Shown piece by piece: positions 9,407-19,135 of a DNA stretch of 64,000 nt (positions are counted from its first letter, which is position 1; each line of letters opens with the position of its first letter). Source of the stretch: Streptomyces zingiberis (GTDB lineage Bacteria > Actinomycetota > Actinomycetes > Streptomycetales > Streptomycetaceae); the NCBI RefSeq assembly GCF_012034935.1, contig NZ_JAATEN010000003.1, positions 356,284-420,283 on the forward strand, given 5' to 3'. The position numbers were made by a program, and so were the translations under genes. The notes beneath the pieces were generated by a model. The model saw only the letters and a program-made list of their open reading frames with translations. It had not been told where the DNA came from and did no database searches.

Positions 9407-10429
9407 TCAGGCGCAGCCGCAGGAGCGGCGGACCACCAGCCGGGAGGGGAACTGCTTGAGCCGCTCCCGCCGCGGTCCCGTGAGCCGCAGGGTGTCGTCC
9501 AGCAGCAGGTCCACCGCGGCCCGCGCCATGGCGCCGCGGTCGGAGGCGACGGTCGTCAGCGGCGGGTCGGTCAGCGCGGCCTCCTTCACGTCGTCGAACC
9601 CGGCGACGGCCAGCCCATCCGGCACGTCGATCCGCAGTTCGCGCGCCGCCCGCAGCACGCCGATCGCCTGGTCGTCGGTGGCGCAGAAGAGGGCCGGCGG
9701 CCGGTCGGGGCCGGCGAGGAGGTCCAGGGCGACCCGGTAGGCGTCGTAGCGGTTGTACGGGGACTGGAAGAGCCGGCCCTCCGTGGACCGCCCGGCCTCC
9801 GCCATGGCCCGCCGCCACCCCACGACGTGGTCGGTCACCGGGTCGCCGACCTCCGGCGTGGTCTCCACCCCGCCGAGGCAGGCGACGTAGGGGTGGCCGT
9901 GCTCCAGCAGATGGCGGGTGGCGAGCTGCGCGCCGCCCACGTCGTCCGTGACGACCGCGACGTCCTCGATCGCCTCCGGGCGGCGGTGCAGCAGCACCAC
10001 CCGCGCGTCCCAGGCGTCGATCTCCGTGGCCGCGTGCTCGCTGGGGCCCTGGCTGATCAGGATGAGCCCGGAGACCCGCATGCCGAGGAAGGCACGGAGG
10101 TAGTGCACCTCGCGCTCGTCCAGATAGTCGGAGTTGCCGACCAGGACCATCTTTCCGCGCTCGGACGCGGCCCGCTCCACGGCGTGCGCCATCTCCGCGA
10201 AGAAGGGCTGCCGGGCGTCCGGCACGATCAGCCCTATGAGATCGGTGCGGCGGCTCGCCATCGCCTGGGCGACGCGGTCGGGCCGGTAACCGAGCTCCTT
10301 GATCGCGGCGAGGACGCGCTCGCGCGTGGCCGGGGCGACCGGCCGGGGACCGTTGTTGATGACGTAGCTGACCACCGCGGTGGACGTCCCCGCCAGTCTT
10401 GCCACGTCATCCCGCGTCACCTTGGCCAC
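9407..10429 (-). CDS. LacI-family transcriptional regulator
   Basis: Ligand-responsive repressor of 340 residues. The HTH and hinge are clear ([20 protein letters not shown], then [17 protein letters not shown]), followed by a periplasmic-binding-protein fold ([36 protein letters not shown]). It ends in the SCGCA tail frequent in this family. The GTG start at 10429 is supported by TAGACT ending 7 nt upstream, implying leaderless transcription. No sugar-uptake genes adjoin it, so the ligand cannot be guessed. The glnR stop lies 24 bp upstream; the promoter sits in that gap. Confidence 0.88.
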   Translation of the reverse strand: MAKVTRDDVARLAGTSTAVVSYVINNGPRPVAPATRERVLAAIKELGYRPDRVAQAMASRRTDLIGLIVPDARQPFFAEMAHAVERAASERGKMVLVGNSDYLDEREVHYLRAFLGMRVSGLILISQGPSEHAATEIDAWDARVVLLHRRPEAIEDVAVVTDDVGGAQLATRHLLEHGHPYVACLGGVETTPEVGDPVTDHVVGWRRAMAEAGRSTEGRLFQSPYNRYDAYRVALDLLAGPDRPPALFCATDDQAIGVLRAARELRIDVPDGLAVAGFDDVKEAALTDPPLTTVASDRGAMARAAVDLLLDDTLRLTGPRRERLKQFPSRLVVRRSCGCA

Positions 10430-10436
10430 GCGCGGC

Positions 10437-10442
10437 AGTCTA
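10437..10442 (-). promoter_or_regulatory. Leaderless -10 element of the LacI gene
   Basis: TAGACT on the minus strand, 7 nt before the GTG start, between the glnR stop and the LacI start. Confidence 0.5.
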
Positions 10443-10453
10443 CGCGGGTCGGC

Positions 10454-11269
10454 TCACCCCTCGGCCCGGCGTCCGCGGGCCGCCCCGACGGCCCGGTCAC
10501 CGCCGTCCGCCGCGGATCCGCCCGGCCCCTCCGCGGCCGCCTTGGCCCGCGCCTCGTCCGAGGCCTTGGCCTTGGCCTCCTCGGCGGCCCGCTCGACCTT
10601 CTCCGGCACGACGAAGCGGTAACCGACGTTCCGCACGGTCCCGATGAGCGACTCGTGCTCGGGACCGAGCTTGGCGCGGAGCCGCCGCACGTGGACGTCG
10701 ACGGTGCGCGTGCCGCCGAAGTAGTCGTAGCCCCAGACCTCCTGGAGGAGCTGCGCCCGCGTGAAGACCCGGCCCGGGTGCTGGGCGAGGTACTTCAGCA
10801 GCTCGAACTCCTTGAAGGTGAGGTCCAGCACGCGCCCCTTGAGCTTGGCGCTGTACGTCGCCTCGTCGACGGAGAGGTCGCCGTTGCGGATCTCCATCGG
10901 GCTGTCGTCGCCGGTGAGCTGGAGGCGGCCGGTGGCCAGCCGCAGCCGGGCCTCCACCTCGGCCGGGCCGGCGGTGTCCAGCAGCACGTCGTCCACGCCC
11001 CACTCGGCGGTGACGGCGGCCAGTCCGCCCTCGGTCACCACCAGGATCAGCGGGCAGCCGGGGCCCGTGGAGCGGAGGAGCTGGCAGAGCGAGCGGACCT
11101 GCGGCAGGTCGCGCCGGCCGTCGATGAGGATCACGTCGGCGCCGGGGGTGTCCACCAGCGCGGGGCCCTCGGCGGGCGCGACCCGGACGTTGTGCAGCAG
11201 CAGTCCGAGGGCGGGCAGCACCTCCGCGGACGGCTGGAGGGCGTTGGTCAGCAGCAGCAGGGAGCTCAC
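10454..11269 (-). CDS. glnR: Global nitrogen regulator GlnR (orphan OmpR-type)
   Basis: Activates and represses nitrogen-assimilation genes such as glnA, amtB and nirB in actinomycetes. The 271-residue protein has an atypical receiver ([16 protein letters not shown]) lacking the usual paired acidic pocket, then a winged helix ([50 protein letters not shown]) that matches GlnR closely. An Ala/Lys/Gly-rich tail of ~50 residues follows. No partner kinase is near, as expected for GlnR. The GTG at 11269 has GAGGAGGG upstream and overlaps the stop of a small upstream ORF by 4 bp. Confidence 0.93.
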   Translation of the reverse strand: MSSLLLLTNALQPSAEVLPALGLLLHNVRVAPAEGPALVDTPGADVILIDGRRDLPQVRSLCQLLRSTGPGCPLILVVTEGGLAAVTAEWGVDDVLLDTAGPAEVEARLRLATGRLQLTGDDSPMEIRNGDLSVDEATYSAKLKGRVLDLTFKEFELLKYLAQHPGRVFTRAQLLQEVWGYDYFGGTRTVDVHVRRLRAKLGPEHESLIGTVRNVGYRFVVPEKVERAAEEAKAKASDEARAKAAAEGPGGSAADGGDRAVGAARGRRAEG

Positions 11270-11406
11270 GCGCGGCCCTCCTCACGGACGGCGGCGGGCG
11301 CGCCGGGGGTGACGGAGCCGGTGTCGGTTGCGGTCGGGGCGGCGATGGCGCCGCGATGGTGCCCGGCCGAGCGGGCCTTCCTGTTCCGCGATGTGCGCTT
11401 GCCCAT
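11266..11406 (-). CDS. Small basic protein (46 aa) coupled to glnR
   Basis: Unrecognised. It begins [19 protein letters not shown], a strongly basic head, then an Ala/Thr/Pro tail, with no TM or cysteines. Its ATG has one of the best ribosome sites in the window (GAGGAGGAA at proper spacing). Its stop overlaps the glnR start as GTGA, so glnR is probably translated by re-initiation behind it. It could be a regulatory leader or a functional peptide. The N-terminus has the look of a small nucleic-acid-binding protein, but no family is assigned. Confidence 0.55.
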   Translation of the reverse strand: MGKRTSRNRKARSAGHHRGAIAAPTATDTGSVTPGAPAAVREEGRA

Positions 11407-11853
11407 GACGTCAGTTCCTCCTCGGTCCCGTGCGAGGACGCAATCAGGCACGGCTCTGTACCTGCTGCGTAACCCTCCGCACTCCTCCGGTGCCGCGTAC
11501 TGGGGGTACTCGGATACTGCGCTGCTGTGCTGTTGTCACGCGTGGGCGCCTCCGGCGGCGGGTCACACGGTGACGGCCGAGGCCGTCACCGGTCCGGACC
11601 GGCCTCCCACCGGACCGCCCCGCTCCACCGTTCCCCGCGCGCCGCCCGCCGTTCCTCCCGGGCACGGACCGGGGAACATCCGTGCCGGACGTGCCTCAAT
11701 GCACAAGAGGACCCGGGGGCGTCGCTGCCCGGATCCTCATGCCAGAGAATAGCCCACATGAGTGGGGAACCGGAGGGGGAAGACGCGAAAATCGGTGCGC
11801 GACCGGTCACCTTGGGTGGCGGACAAGGCCCTGAACAGGGGTTTCTCCGTACC
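11407..11853. other. Divergent intergenic region (glnR unit / hydrolase)
   Basis: This 447-bp stretch contains the start regions of two divergent units. An alternative hydrolase start (ATG 11758) falls within it. CAGTAT on the minus strand near 11512-11517 is a possible -10 for the glnR unit. No convincing GlnR box (GTnAC-n6-GAAAC) was found by eye. Confidence 0.4.
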
Positions 11854-13080
<1,227 letters not shown>

Positions 13081-13376
13081 GCCACCCCGGGGAGGGCCAC
13101 GCGAGCGGGCGGGACGGGCAGGGGCAAGGACAGGGGCGAGGGCAAGGGCAGGGGCCGGCTCCGGCCGGCAGGGATCGGTGCAGGCCGGTGCGGCCCGGCT
13201 CCGGTTGTCCACAGGGGCGGTCCCGCTGTCCGGGGCCTGAAATAGATTGGTCCCGCGGCGCCGGACCCGCCGGCCCCGCCGCGGAGCCCCCGGAGCCACC
13301 ACCCCCGGAGGCCGGGGAAACCGCACGAGAGCAGCCGGGGACAGCCGGGAACAGCCGGAGAGGGTGAGGAGCCGTC

Positions 13377-13637
13377 ATGGCCGCAGGGACGATCCGCTAT
13401 TGGGCGGCGGCCAAGTCCGCCGCCGGGACGGCCGAGGAGCCGTACGAGGCCGCCACGCTCGCGGAGGCGCTGGAGGCCGCGCGCCGACTCCACGCCGGGC
13501 AACCGGAGTTCGCGCGGGTGCTGCTCCGCTGCTCGTTCCTGGTGGACGGCGCCCCGGTTGGCGTGCGCGCCCACGACACGGTCACACTGGCCCCGGGCGG
13601 CACGGTCGAGGTGCTCCCACCGTTCGCAGGAGGGTGA
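13377..13637 (+). CDS. MoaD/ThiS-family sulfur-carrier protein
   Basis: Ubiquitin-like small protein of 86 residues ending in the Gly-Gly tail (LPPFAGG) that is adenylated and thiocarboxylated in molybdopterin synthesis or related sulfur transfer. The beta-grasp core is recognisable (IRYWAAAKSAAG, LVDGAPV, VTLAPGGTVEVLPP). The ATG has GGTGAGGAG upstream. Its stop is 10 bp before the next gene, forming an operon. No moaE is adjacent, so the enzyme served is unknown. The 296-bp gap upstream has a purine-rich repeat (13112-13157) and a TAGATT at 13243 that could be its -10. Confidence 0.85.
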   Translation: MAAGTIRYWAAAKSAAGTAEEPYEAATLAEALEAARRLHAGQPEFARVLLRCSFLVDGAPVGVRAHDTVTLAPGGTVEVLPPFAGG

Positions 13638-13647
13638 GCAGCCGAGC

Positions 13648-15132
13648 ATGACGGACCAGCCGCAGCGCCCGTACGACCCGCACCGGCCGTACGAGCCGCA
13701 CGACCCGCACGCCGCTCCCGCTCCGCGGCCGGCCCCGGGCCCTCACCCGGAGCCCGGCGCGCAGGACGCGCGGGCCGGCGGGCAAGCCCCGGGCCACCAG
13801 GGCGTGTTCGGTTCGCCCGGGGGCCAGGGCGCGCCCGCCGGCGGACCGGCCGCCCCGCCCCCGGCCGGGTACCCCCCTGCCGGGCCGTACGGGGCCCAGG
13901 CCCCCGCCTGGCCGGAGCCGTCCCGGGGCGGGACCGCACCCGGCCCGGATCCGGCACCCGGCCCCGGTGCCGCCCCGGCGTACGGCGGACCTCCCGGGTA
14001 CGGAGCGCCCACGGCCCACGGCAACCAGCTGGAGCACGGCGCGCCCCGGGCGACCGGCGCCACCCCGGGGTACGGCCCGCCCCCCGGGACCGGCACCACC
14101 CCCGGATACGGCCCGCCCCCCGGGGCCGGTCCCGCTCCCGGCCCGGCCGGTGCCGTCCCGCTGCCGCCCGAGCGGCCGGCCGCGTACGGAGGCGTGCCGG
14201 GGCACGGCGGCGCACCCGGCGCGGGCCCGGCCGGCGGCCCCGGCTCCTCCTCCGCCTCGGCCGTCCCCGGCTCCGCCGCCCCCGGCGCGGGCGCCGGGCC
14301 GGGCGGGCCTTCCGGGGCCGGGAGTCAGGCCGGTCACTCCCCCGCCGGCCCGGCGTCCGGGCCGCCGCTCACGGCGGCCCAGCGGGCCCGCGCCGAGGGC
14401 CGGTCGCCGATCATCGCCCCGGGCCTGCTGCCCGCCGGGCTGACCGCCGTCCTCGCCGCGCTGATCGCGGCCGCCGCGCTGGTGGGCAGGCCGCTGCTCG
14501 CCGTCCCGGTGGTGCTGCTCCAGGCGGTCACGGCGGCGGGCTGGTACCGGCTCAACGGCATGTGGCCGGCGCGCCAGGGCATCGCGCTCGCCTTCGCGGG
14601 CGGGCTGGCAGCCGACGCGGCACTGCTCGCCACCGACCGCGGGTCGGCCCCGCTGGCGGCCGTCGACACGCTCGGGGTGTGGTTCCTCTTCGTCCTCGTC
14701 CTCCAGCTGCGCAACCGCAGTTCGGCCGACGAGCGCCTGTACGCGCTGACCGCGGGGCTGGCCTCGACCGCTCTGGCCGTCCTCGCCGGCGGGTACCTCG
14801 CCGCGGTGGCCCACTCGGCCGACGCCGTGGTGACGGGGGCCGCCGCCGTGGCCGCCGCGGCGGTGGTGCGCGCGCTGCCGCTGCCGTCCGCGCTGTCGCC
14901 CGCCGTCGCGCTGGTGGCCGCCACAGCCGTGGGCTACACCGCCGGGAGCTGGGCAGACGACGCCACGGCGGGCGCGATACTCGGTGCGGCCGCGGGGCTC
15001 TGCGCGCTCATCGGACTGCGGGTGGCGAGTTACGACTACCCGTCCCGTTTCGTCCATATGACCGCCGGTGTCGCCCTGCCGCTGGCTGTTGCCGCTCCCG
15101 CCGTGTACGTGTTGAGCCGTACCCTCGGGTGA
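13648..15132 (+). CDS. Polytopic membrane protein with disordered Pro/Gly N-terminus
   Basis: Function unknown. Of 494 residues, about 1-230 are disordered and Pro/Gly/Ala/Tyr-rich with GYGPPPG-type repeats. The C-terminal ~260 residues form seven or eight hydrophobic helices with short polar loops (GWYRLNGMWPARQG, LQLRNRSSADERLY, ASYDYPSRFVHM). No catalytic motif is seen. The ATG at 13648 is 10 bp after the MoaD stop; the only GGAGGG is rather far (about 13 nt), so translation may be coupled. Disordered tails of this kind are common in Streptomyces membrane proteins. Confidence 0.8.
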   Translation: MTDQPQRPYDPHRPYEPHDPHAAPAPRPAPGPHPEPGAQDARAGGQAPGHQGVFGSPGGQGAPAGGPAAPPPAGYPPAGPYGAQAPAWPEPSRGGTAPGPDPAPGPGAAPAYGGPPGYGAPTAHGNQLEHGAPRATGATPGYGPPPGTGTTPGYGPPPGAGPAPGPAGAVPLPPERPAAYGGVPGHGGAPGAGPAGGPGSSSASAVPGSAAPGAGAGPGGPSGAGSQAGHSPAGPASGPPLTAAQRARAEGRSPIIAPGLLPAGLTAVLAALIAAAALVGRPLLAVPVVLLQAVTAAGWYRLNGMWPARQGIALAFAGGLAADAALLATDRGSAPLAAVDTLGVWFLFVLVLQLRNRSSADERLYALTAGLASTALAVLAGGYLAAVAHSADAVVTGAAAVAAAAVVRALPLPSALSPAVALVAATAVGYTAGSWADDATAGAILGAAAGLCALIGLRVASYDYPSRFVHMTAGVALPLAVAAPAVYVLSRTLG

Positions 15133-15182
15133 CCGCCCGCAGCGGTGTGGCACGGCGCGGGACGGGACGACGACTGCCTGGG

Positions 15183-15899
15183 ATGGGACGGATGCGCGCA
15201 CTCCGAATACTGCTGATCCTCGCCGTGGTGCTCGGTGGCCTCTTCGTGGCCGCCGACCGCCTCGCCGTCAACCTGGCGGAGGGAGAGGCGGCGAAGAAGA
15301 TCAAGAGCAGCCAGGCCCTCTCCGGTGACCCGGAGGTCTCCATCCAGGGCTTCCCCTTCCTCACCCAGGCCGCGACACAGAAGCTCGACGACGTCCGCGT
15401 CACCATGGACGGGATGCGGGTCGAGGCGAACGGCCAGTCCGTGCGGCTGACCACGATGCGGGCGCAGCTGCGGGACGTGGCGCTGGAGAACAACTTCTCC
15501 TCCGCCACGGCCGCCGCTGCCTCCGGCACGGCCACCATCAGCTACGACGACCTCAGCAAGCTCGCCGAGGAGGGCATCACCGTCGGCTACGGCGGCAAGG
15601 ACGACTCGGGCAAGCCGCAGGTGAAGGTCACCGCCGGTATCCAGCTCCCGACCGGGCAGGCCTTCGAGCGGAGCGTGGTGTCCACCGTGTCCGTCACCGG
15701 CGGGGACACCATCCGCCTCCGCGCCGAGGAGATCGCCACCGACGGTCTGCCCGGCGTCGAGGACCTGGTGCGCAGCCGCATCGACATGGAGCGGAAGATC
15801 GCCGGGCTGCCGAAGGGGCTGGAGCTGGAGTCGGTGAAGCCGGCCGCCAAGGGCATCGAGATCACCTTCACGGGACGCCAGGTGGCGCTCGCCGGCTGA
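15183..15899 (+). CDS. LmeA-like (DUF2993) envelope protein
   Basis: Predicted exported lipid-binding protein of about 238 residues with an N-terminal signal anchor (LRILLILAVVLGGLFVAADRL) and a beta-rich DUF2993 domain (VSIQGFPFLTQ, LDDVRVTMDGMRV, LSKLAEEGITVGYG, LPKGLELESVKPAAKGIEI). In mycobacteria LmeA supports lipomannan maturation and envelope lipid handling; the role in Streptomyces is not established. ATG 15183 and ATG 15192 are both possible, nine bases apart. It lies 50 bp after the membrane-protein gene and may be its last operon member. Confidence 0.85.
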   Translation: MGRMRALRILLILAVVLGGLFVAADRLAVNLAEGEAAKKIKSSQALSGDPEVSIQGFPFLTQAATQKLDDVRVTMDGMRVEANGQSVRLTTMRAQLRDVALENNFSSATAAAASGTATISYDDLSKLAEEGITVGYGGKDDSGKPQVKVTAGIQLPTGQAFERSVVSTVSVTGGDTIRLRAEEIATDGLPGVEDLVRSRIDMERKIAGLPKGLELESVKPAAKGIEITFTGRQVALAG

Positions 15900-16540
15900 C
15901 CGCCGCCGGACGCCCCACCGCCGCCCCACGCGGCCCCCACCGGCGGGCGGCGCGCGCCTGATGCCAGTCCTGAACGATCACCCCGCCCGGCGGGGTGCGC
16001 CCGGGACCTCCCCCGACCGCTCACCCGGCCCGGCGGGTGCGCGCCCCGCCGCGCGCCGCCGGTGCCTCCACCCGCCGCCCGGCCCCGCCCGCTCCCGCCA
16101 CGATCGCGGCCACGGCCCGCACCCGCCGGGCACCGCCCACCGCCACGCCCGCGCCCGGGGCCGGAGCAGGTCCGGCCCCGTTCCGCGAGGCGGCGCGACC
16201 CCCGGCCCGCCGCACCACGCCCGCCGCCCCCGGAGCGGCGGCACCCCGTACCGCGCCCGCACCCCCGGCCCCGGGCGCAGGCCGGGCCACCGCTCGCCGG
16301 CCACGGCACCCGCGCCGTCCGGCACCGCTCGCCGCCGCTCGTCACCGTCCAGCTCCGTCCACCGCGGTCCGGCTGCCGAGACGGGCGCGCCCGCAGCCCG
16401 GACCCCACCGGGACGGACCGCGTCAGCACCCTCCGCCGCCCACTCCACTCGGTCGCCGATCGGCCACATGCCGGACTGTTCTGTCTCATCATGCGACACG
16501 CCGGTGACACGACCCTCGTCTCCTCCCTACGATCGGAACC
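15900..16540. other. Long GC-rich gap before the sulfur unit
   Basis: In these 641 bp no gene is supported. Several ORFs exist on both strands (for example minus 15978-16499) but have Arg/Pro/Gly compositions typical of shadow frames and no recognisable domain. The region presumably holds the promoter of the leader peptide, near its right end. Confidence 0.5.
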
Positions 16541-16621
16541 ATGAAGCGACAGGCGGATCTCACGAAACGGCGGGCAGTCGACCTGTGCCGTGTCGCCGCC
16601 ATGCTGTGTCGCTCTCTCTGA
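16541..16621 (+). CDS. Cysteine-containing leader peptide (26 aa)
   Basis: This short ORF encodes MKRQADLTKRRAVDLC followed by RVAAMLCRSL. The DLCR...CR arrangement (Cys16 and Cys23) is the pattern of actinobacterial leader peptides found upstream of sulfur-metabolism genes. Ribosome stalling at the Cys codons when cysteinyl-tRNA is scarce is thought to control the downstream gene. It sits 205 bp before a rhodanese gene, consistent with that role. The family assignment is by pattern; the stalling mechanism is inferred here. Confidence 0.75.
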   Translation: MKRQADLTKRRAVDLCRVAAMLCRSL

Positions 16622-16661
16622 GCCGGGGCCCAGCCCCGCTTCCGCGGCCCCGGTAGCGGGC
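16622..16661 (+). promoter_or_regulatory. Candidate attenuator: mutually exclusive hairpins
   Basis: Just after the leader stop, CCGGGGCC (16623-16630) can pair with GGCCCCGG (16646-16653). Alternatively GGGGC (16625-16629) pairs with GCCCC (16633-16637), or GCCC (16647-16650) with GGGC (16658-16661). The three stems share bases and cannot all form, as expected for leader-peptide attenuation. Confidence 0.5.
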
Positions 16662-16826
16662 CTCCGTCTTCCGAAGCCCGCGCGCCACGCCCGGCCACGG
16701 CAGACGCCCGGACGGCCGCCGACCGCGCGCCCCGCCCGCTCCCAGCCCGGATCTCCGCAGCTCCACGAGAGACCTGAGAGACACCCGCACCACGACCGCC
16801 CCGCACTGCCCCGGAGGAGAGAACAT

Positions 16827-17666
16827 ATGAGCCGCAGCGACGTTCTGGTGGACGCCGACTGGGTCGAGGCCCACCTCGACGACCCGAAGGTCGTCCTGGT
16901 CGAGGTCGACGAGGACACCTCGGCGTACGACAAGAACCACATCCGGAACGCCGTCCGCATCGACTGGAAGTCGGACCTTCAGGACCCGGTCCGCCGCGAC
17001 TTCGTCGACCAGGAGGGCTTCGAGAAGCTGCTCTCCGCCAAGGGCATCGCCAACGACCACACCGTCGTCCTCTACGGCGGCAACAACAACTGGTTCGCGT
17101 CCTACGCCTACTGGTACTTCAAGCTCTACGGCCACGAGGACGTCCGTCTCCTCGACGGCGGCCGCAAGAAGTGGGAGCTGGACTCCCGTGACCTGGTCGC
17201 CGAGGTGCCGGAGCGCCCCGCCACCGAGTACCGGGCCAAGGAGCAGAACACCGCGATCCGCGCCTTCCGGGACGACGTCGTGGACGCCATCGGCAGCAAG
17301 AACCTGGTCGACGTGCGCTCCCCCGACGAGTTCAGCGGCAAGCTGCTCGCCCCGGCGCACCTCCCGCAGGAGCAGTCGCAGCGCCCCGGCCACGTGCCGA
17401 GCGCGCGCAACATCCCGTGGTCGAAGAACGCCAACGACGACGGCACCTTCAAGTCCGACGAGGAACTGAAGGAGCTCTACGAGGCCGAGGACGTGGACCT
17501 CGCCAAGGACACCATCGCCTACTGCCGGATCGGTGAGCGTTCCGCGCTGACCTGGTTCGTGCTGCACGAGCTGCTGGGCCAGGAGAACGTCAAGAACTAC
17601 GACGGCTCCTGGACCGAGTACGGCTCCCTCGTCGGCGTGCCGATCGAAATCGGCTCCGGCAAGTGA
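16827..17666 (+). CDS. Thiosulfate sulfurtransferase (rhodanese, two domains)
   Basis: Moves sulfane sulfur from thiosulfate to thiophilic acceptors in the cytoplasm. The 279-residue protein has an inactive N-terminal rhodanese domain (VLVDADWVEAHLDDPKVVL) and a catalytic C-terminal domain with the active-site loop CRIGERSALTWF. The ATG at 16827 follows GGAGGAGAGAA. It is preceded by the cysteine leader peptide and followed 150 bp later by DUF1416, a neighbour pair conserved in Streptomyces, so sulfur supply probably controls the unit. Confidence 0.93.
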   Translation: MSRSDVLVDADWVEAHLDDPKVVLVEVDEDTSAYDKNHIRNAVRIDWKSDLQDPVRRDFVDQEGFEKLLSAKGIANDHTVVLYGGNNNWFASYAYWYFKLYGHEDVRLLDGGRKKWELDSRDLVAEVPERPATEYRAKEQNTAIRAFRDDVVDAIGSKNLVDVRSPDEFSGKLLAPAHLPQEQSQRPGHVPSARNIPWSKNANDDGTFKSDEELKELYEAEDVDLAKDTIAYCRIGERSALTWFVLHELLGQENVKNYDGSWTEYGSLVGVPIEIGSGK

Positions 17667-17816
17667 GCCGACGGCTCCGGCCGTCCGTCCCCTCCGCCCC
17701 GGGCCCCGGTGGGCCCGGGGCGTCCCGCCGGCCGTACCCCGGCCGGAGACGCCGCAGTCAGCATCGGACGCGCGCACCGCGATCCGGTACAGGATTCAGA
17801 CAGAGGTAAGAGACAT

Positions 17817-18104
17817 ATGTGTGGAGCACAGCCCGGCGGCCCGGACGCCTCGGCCGTCAAGCCCGGTGAGACCACCATCCAGGGTCAGGTGACCCGCGAC
17901 GGCGAGCCCGTCACCGGTTACGTGCGGCTGCTGGACAGCACCGGCGAGTTCACCGCCGAGGTGCCCACCTCGGCCACCGGGCAGTTCCGCTTCTACGCCG
18001 CCGAGGGCACCTGGACCCTGCGTGCCCTGGTGCCCGGCGCCACGGCGGACCGCACGGTCGTCGCCCAGCAGGGTGGCCTGGCCGAGGTCGCCATCGCCGT
18101 CTGA
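17817..18104 (+). CDS. DUF1416 protein
   Basis: Small 95-residue protein beginning MCGAQPGGPDASAVKPGE, with a predicted carboxypeptidase-regulatory-like beta-sandwich (TTIQGQVTRDGEPVTGYVRL, GEFTAEVPTSATGQFRFYAA). Molecular function unknown; it almost always follows a rhodanese gene in actinomycetes and is assumed to act in sulfur metabolism. The near-N-terminal Cys2 is conserved in the family as I recall it. The ATG has GAGGTAAGAG upstream. The unit is closed by the strong hairpins that follow. Confidence 0.88.
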   Translation: MCGAQPGGPDASAVKPGETTIQGQVTRDGEPVTGYVRLLDSTGEFTAEVPTSATGQFRFYAAEGTWTLRALVPGATADRTVVAQQGGLAEVAIAV

Positions 18105-18110
18105 ACCCGT

Positions 18111-18135
18111 CTCGGTCCGCCCGAGGCGGACCGAG
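18111..18135. terminator. Hairpin terminator 1 (11 bp, perfect)
   Basis: CTCGGTCCGCC and its exact complement flank a 3-nt loop, 6 bp after the DUF1416 stop. Confidence 0.75.
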
Positions 18136-18154
18136 CCCGCCTGAGGCCGTCCTC

Positions 18155-18192
18155 AACCGCCGGCCGCCGGTTCCCGCCGGCGGCCGGCGGTT
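18155..18192. terminator. Hairpin 2 (16 bp, perfect)
   Basis: AACCGCCGGCCGCCGG and its exact complement flank a 6-nt loop. Second of three consecutive hairpins. Confidence 0.65.
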
Positions 18193-18200
18193 GCGTTCGT

Positions 18201-18244
18201 CCGCCGTGCGTCACGGCGTGTCCTCCCGCCGTGACGCACGGCGG
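18201..18244. terminator. Hairpin 3 (18 bp, perfect)
   Basis: CCGCCGTGCGTCACGGCG and its exact complement flank an 8-nt loop. Third hairpin of the cluster and unusually long. Confidence 0.65.
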
Positions 18245-18313
18245 GAGTCTCCGGCCGTGCTTCCGGCGATCTTCGCGGCCTCCCTCCCGGCACCCCTCCC
18301 GGCACCCCTTCGG

Positions 18314-18356
18314 CGGTCCCTCGGTGGTCCCTCGGTGGTCCCTCGGTGGTCCCTCG
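18314..18356. repeat. 11-bp tandem repeats
   Basis: The unit TCGGTGGTCCC is repeated three times with partial copies at both ends, preceded (18280-18310) by two copies of a different 11-mer, CGGCACCCCTC. The rest of the 353-bp gap 18105-18457 is the hairpin cluster and the next gene's promoter. Confidence 0.8.
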
Positions 18357-18444
18357 GGGCGCGGCCCGTCCGCCACGCGCCTCCCGGGGCCCCGGCGCGT
18401 CCACCGGCTCCGTCCCGGCGGGAGCCAAGCAGGCCGTCCGGTCG

Positions 18445-18450
18445 TACGCT
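18445..18450 (+). promoter_or_regulatory. Leaderless -10 element of the DUF3099 gene
   Basis: TACGCT with 7 nt to the ATG at 18458. Confidence 0.45.
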
Positions 18451-18457
18451 GAGATGT

Positions 18458-18712
18458 ATGTACGCGCGACGCCGGCGCCGTTACTTCCTGCTCATGGGCG
18501 TGTGCCTGACGCTCTTCGTCACCGCCTGGGCCGTGGTCCGGCTGTGGTCGGTCACGGCCGCCATCGCGATGTGCGTGGTCGCGGCGGCGATCCCGCCGGT
18601 CGCCGCGATCGTCGCCAACCGGCGCGGCCCCGAGGACCGCTGGTGGGACGAGTCCGGCGACCCGGAGTCCGACCGCTGGTGGAAGGAGCTGGACCGGCGC
18701 GACCGGCGCTGA
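18458..18712 (+). CDS. DUF3099 small membrane protein
   Basis: An 84-residue protein with a basic head (MYARRRRRYF), two hydrophobic helices (LLMGVCLTLFVTAWAVV and AAIAMCVVAAAIPPVAAIV) and a Trp/Asp-rich cytoplasmic tail with the repeated element DRWWxE. This matches DUF3099, a Streptomyces membrane family of unknown function. The ATG at 18458 is favoured over 18454 because of the -10 element spacing. Monocistronic. Confidence 0.82.
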   Translation: MYARRRRRYFLLMGVCLTLFVTAWAVVRLWSVTAAIAMCVVAAAIPPVAAIVANRRGPEDRWWDESGDPESDRWWKELDRRDRR

Positions 18713-19135
18713 ACGCCGGGGTCGGCGGCGAGCCCGGCGACGCGTGGGATCCGCGGATCCGCCGCCCGCCGCGGGCTCCCGGGACACGTCACGCCTTTCC
18801 CGCCACGGGGCCCCAGCCCGGCCGAAGCCTTCGCTTCCGCCCGCTCGGCCCCGCCCCACGGAGCAGCTCCGCCCCACGGAGGGGCCCGCAGCAGGCGGGC
18901 ACCCCGCGCGGGACACGACTCCCGCACCCACTGGAGCGCCGGGGACCCGTCCCGCGCCCCGCTTCCACGCCCGGCGGGAATCCGTCCCCCGCCCGGCCTC
19001 CGCGTCCGCGCCCGCCCGTGCCCCGCCCTGGCGCCGGCACCACCCGGGCGGAGGCCGCGGAGGCCGCCGTCCCCGGCGGGCGAGCCGGTGCGCGAACCGG
19101 TGCGCGCGGAGGACGACGGCTCGGGGTCGCCCGGG
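18713..19135. other. Gap between convergent DUF3099 and DsrE genes
   Basis: 423 bp of Pro/Ala/Arg-coding low-complexity DNA. Long ORFs cross it on both strands but none has a domain, ribosome site or conserved start. No feature is assigned. Confidence 0.45.

Noticed and set aside
15978..16499. 173-codon minus ORF in the gap before the leader peptide
   Set aside because: The first 25 residues look protein-like but no ribosome site or domain supports it, and later codons have shadow composition. Kept as a gap.
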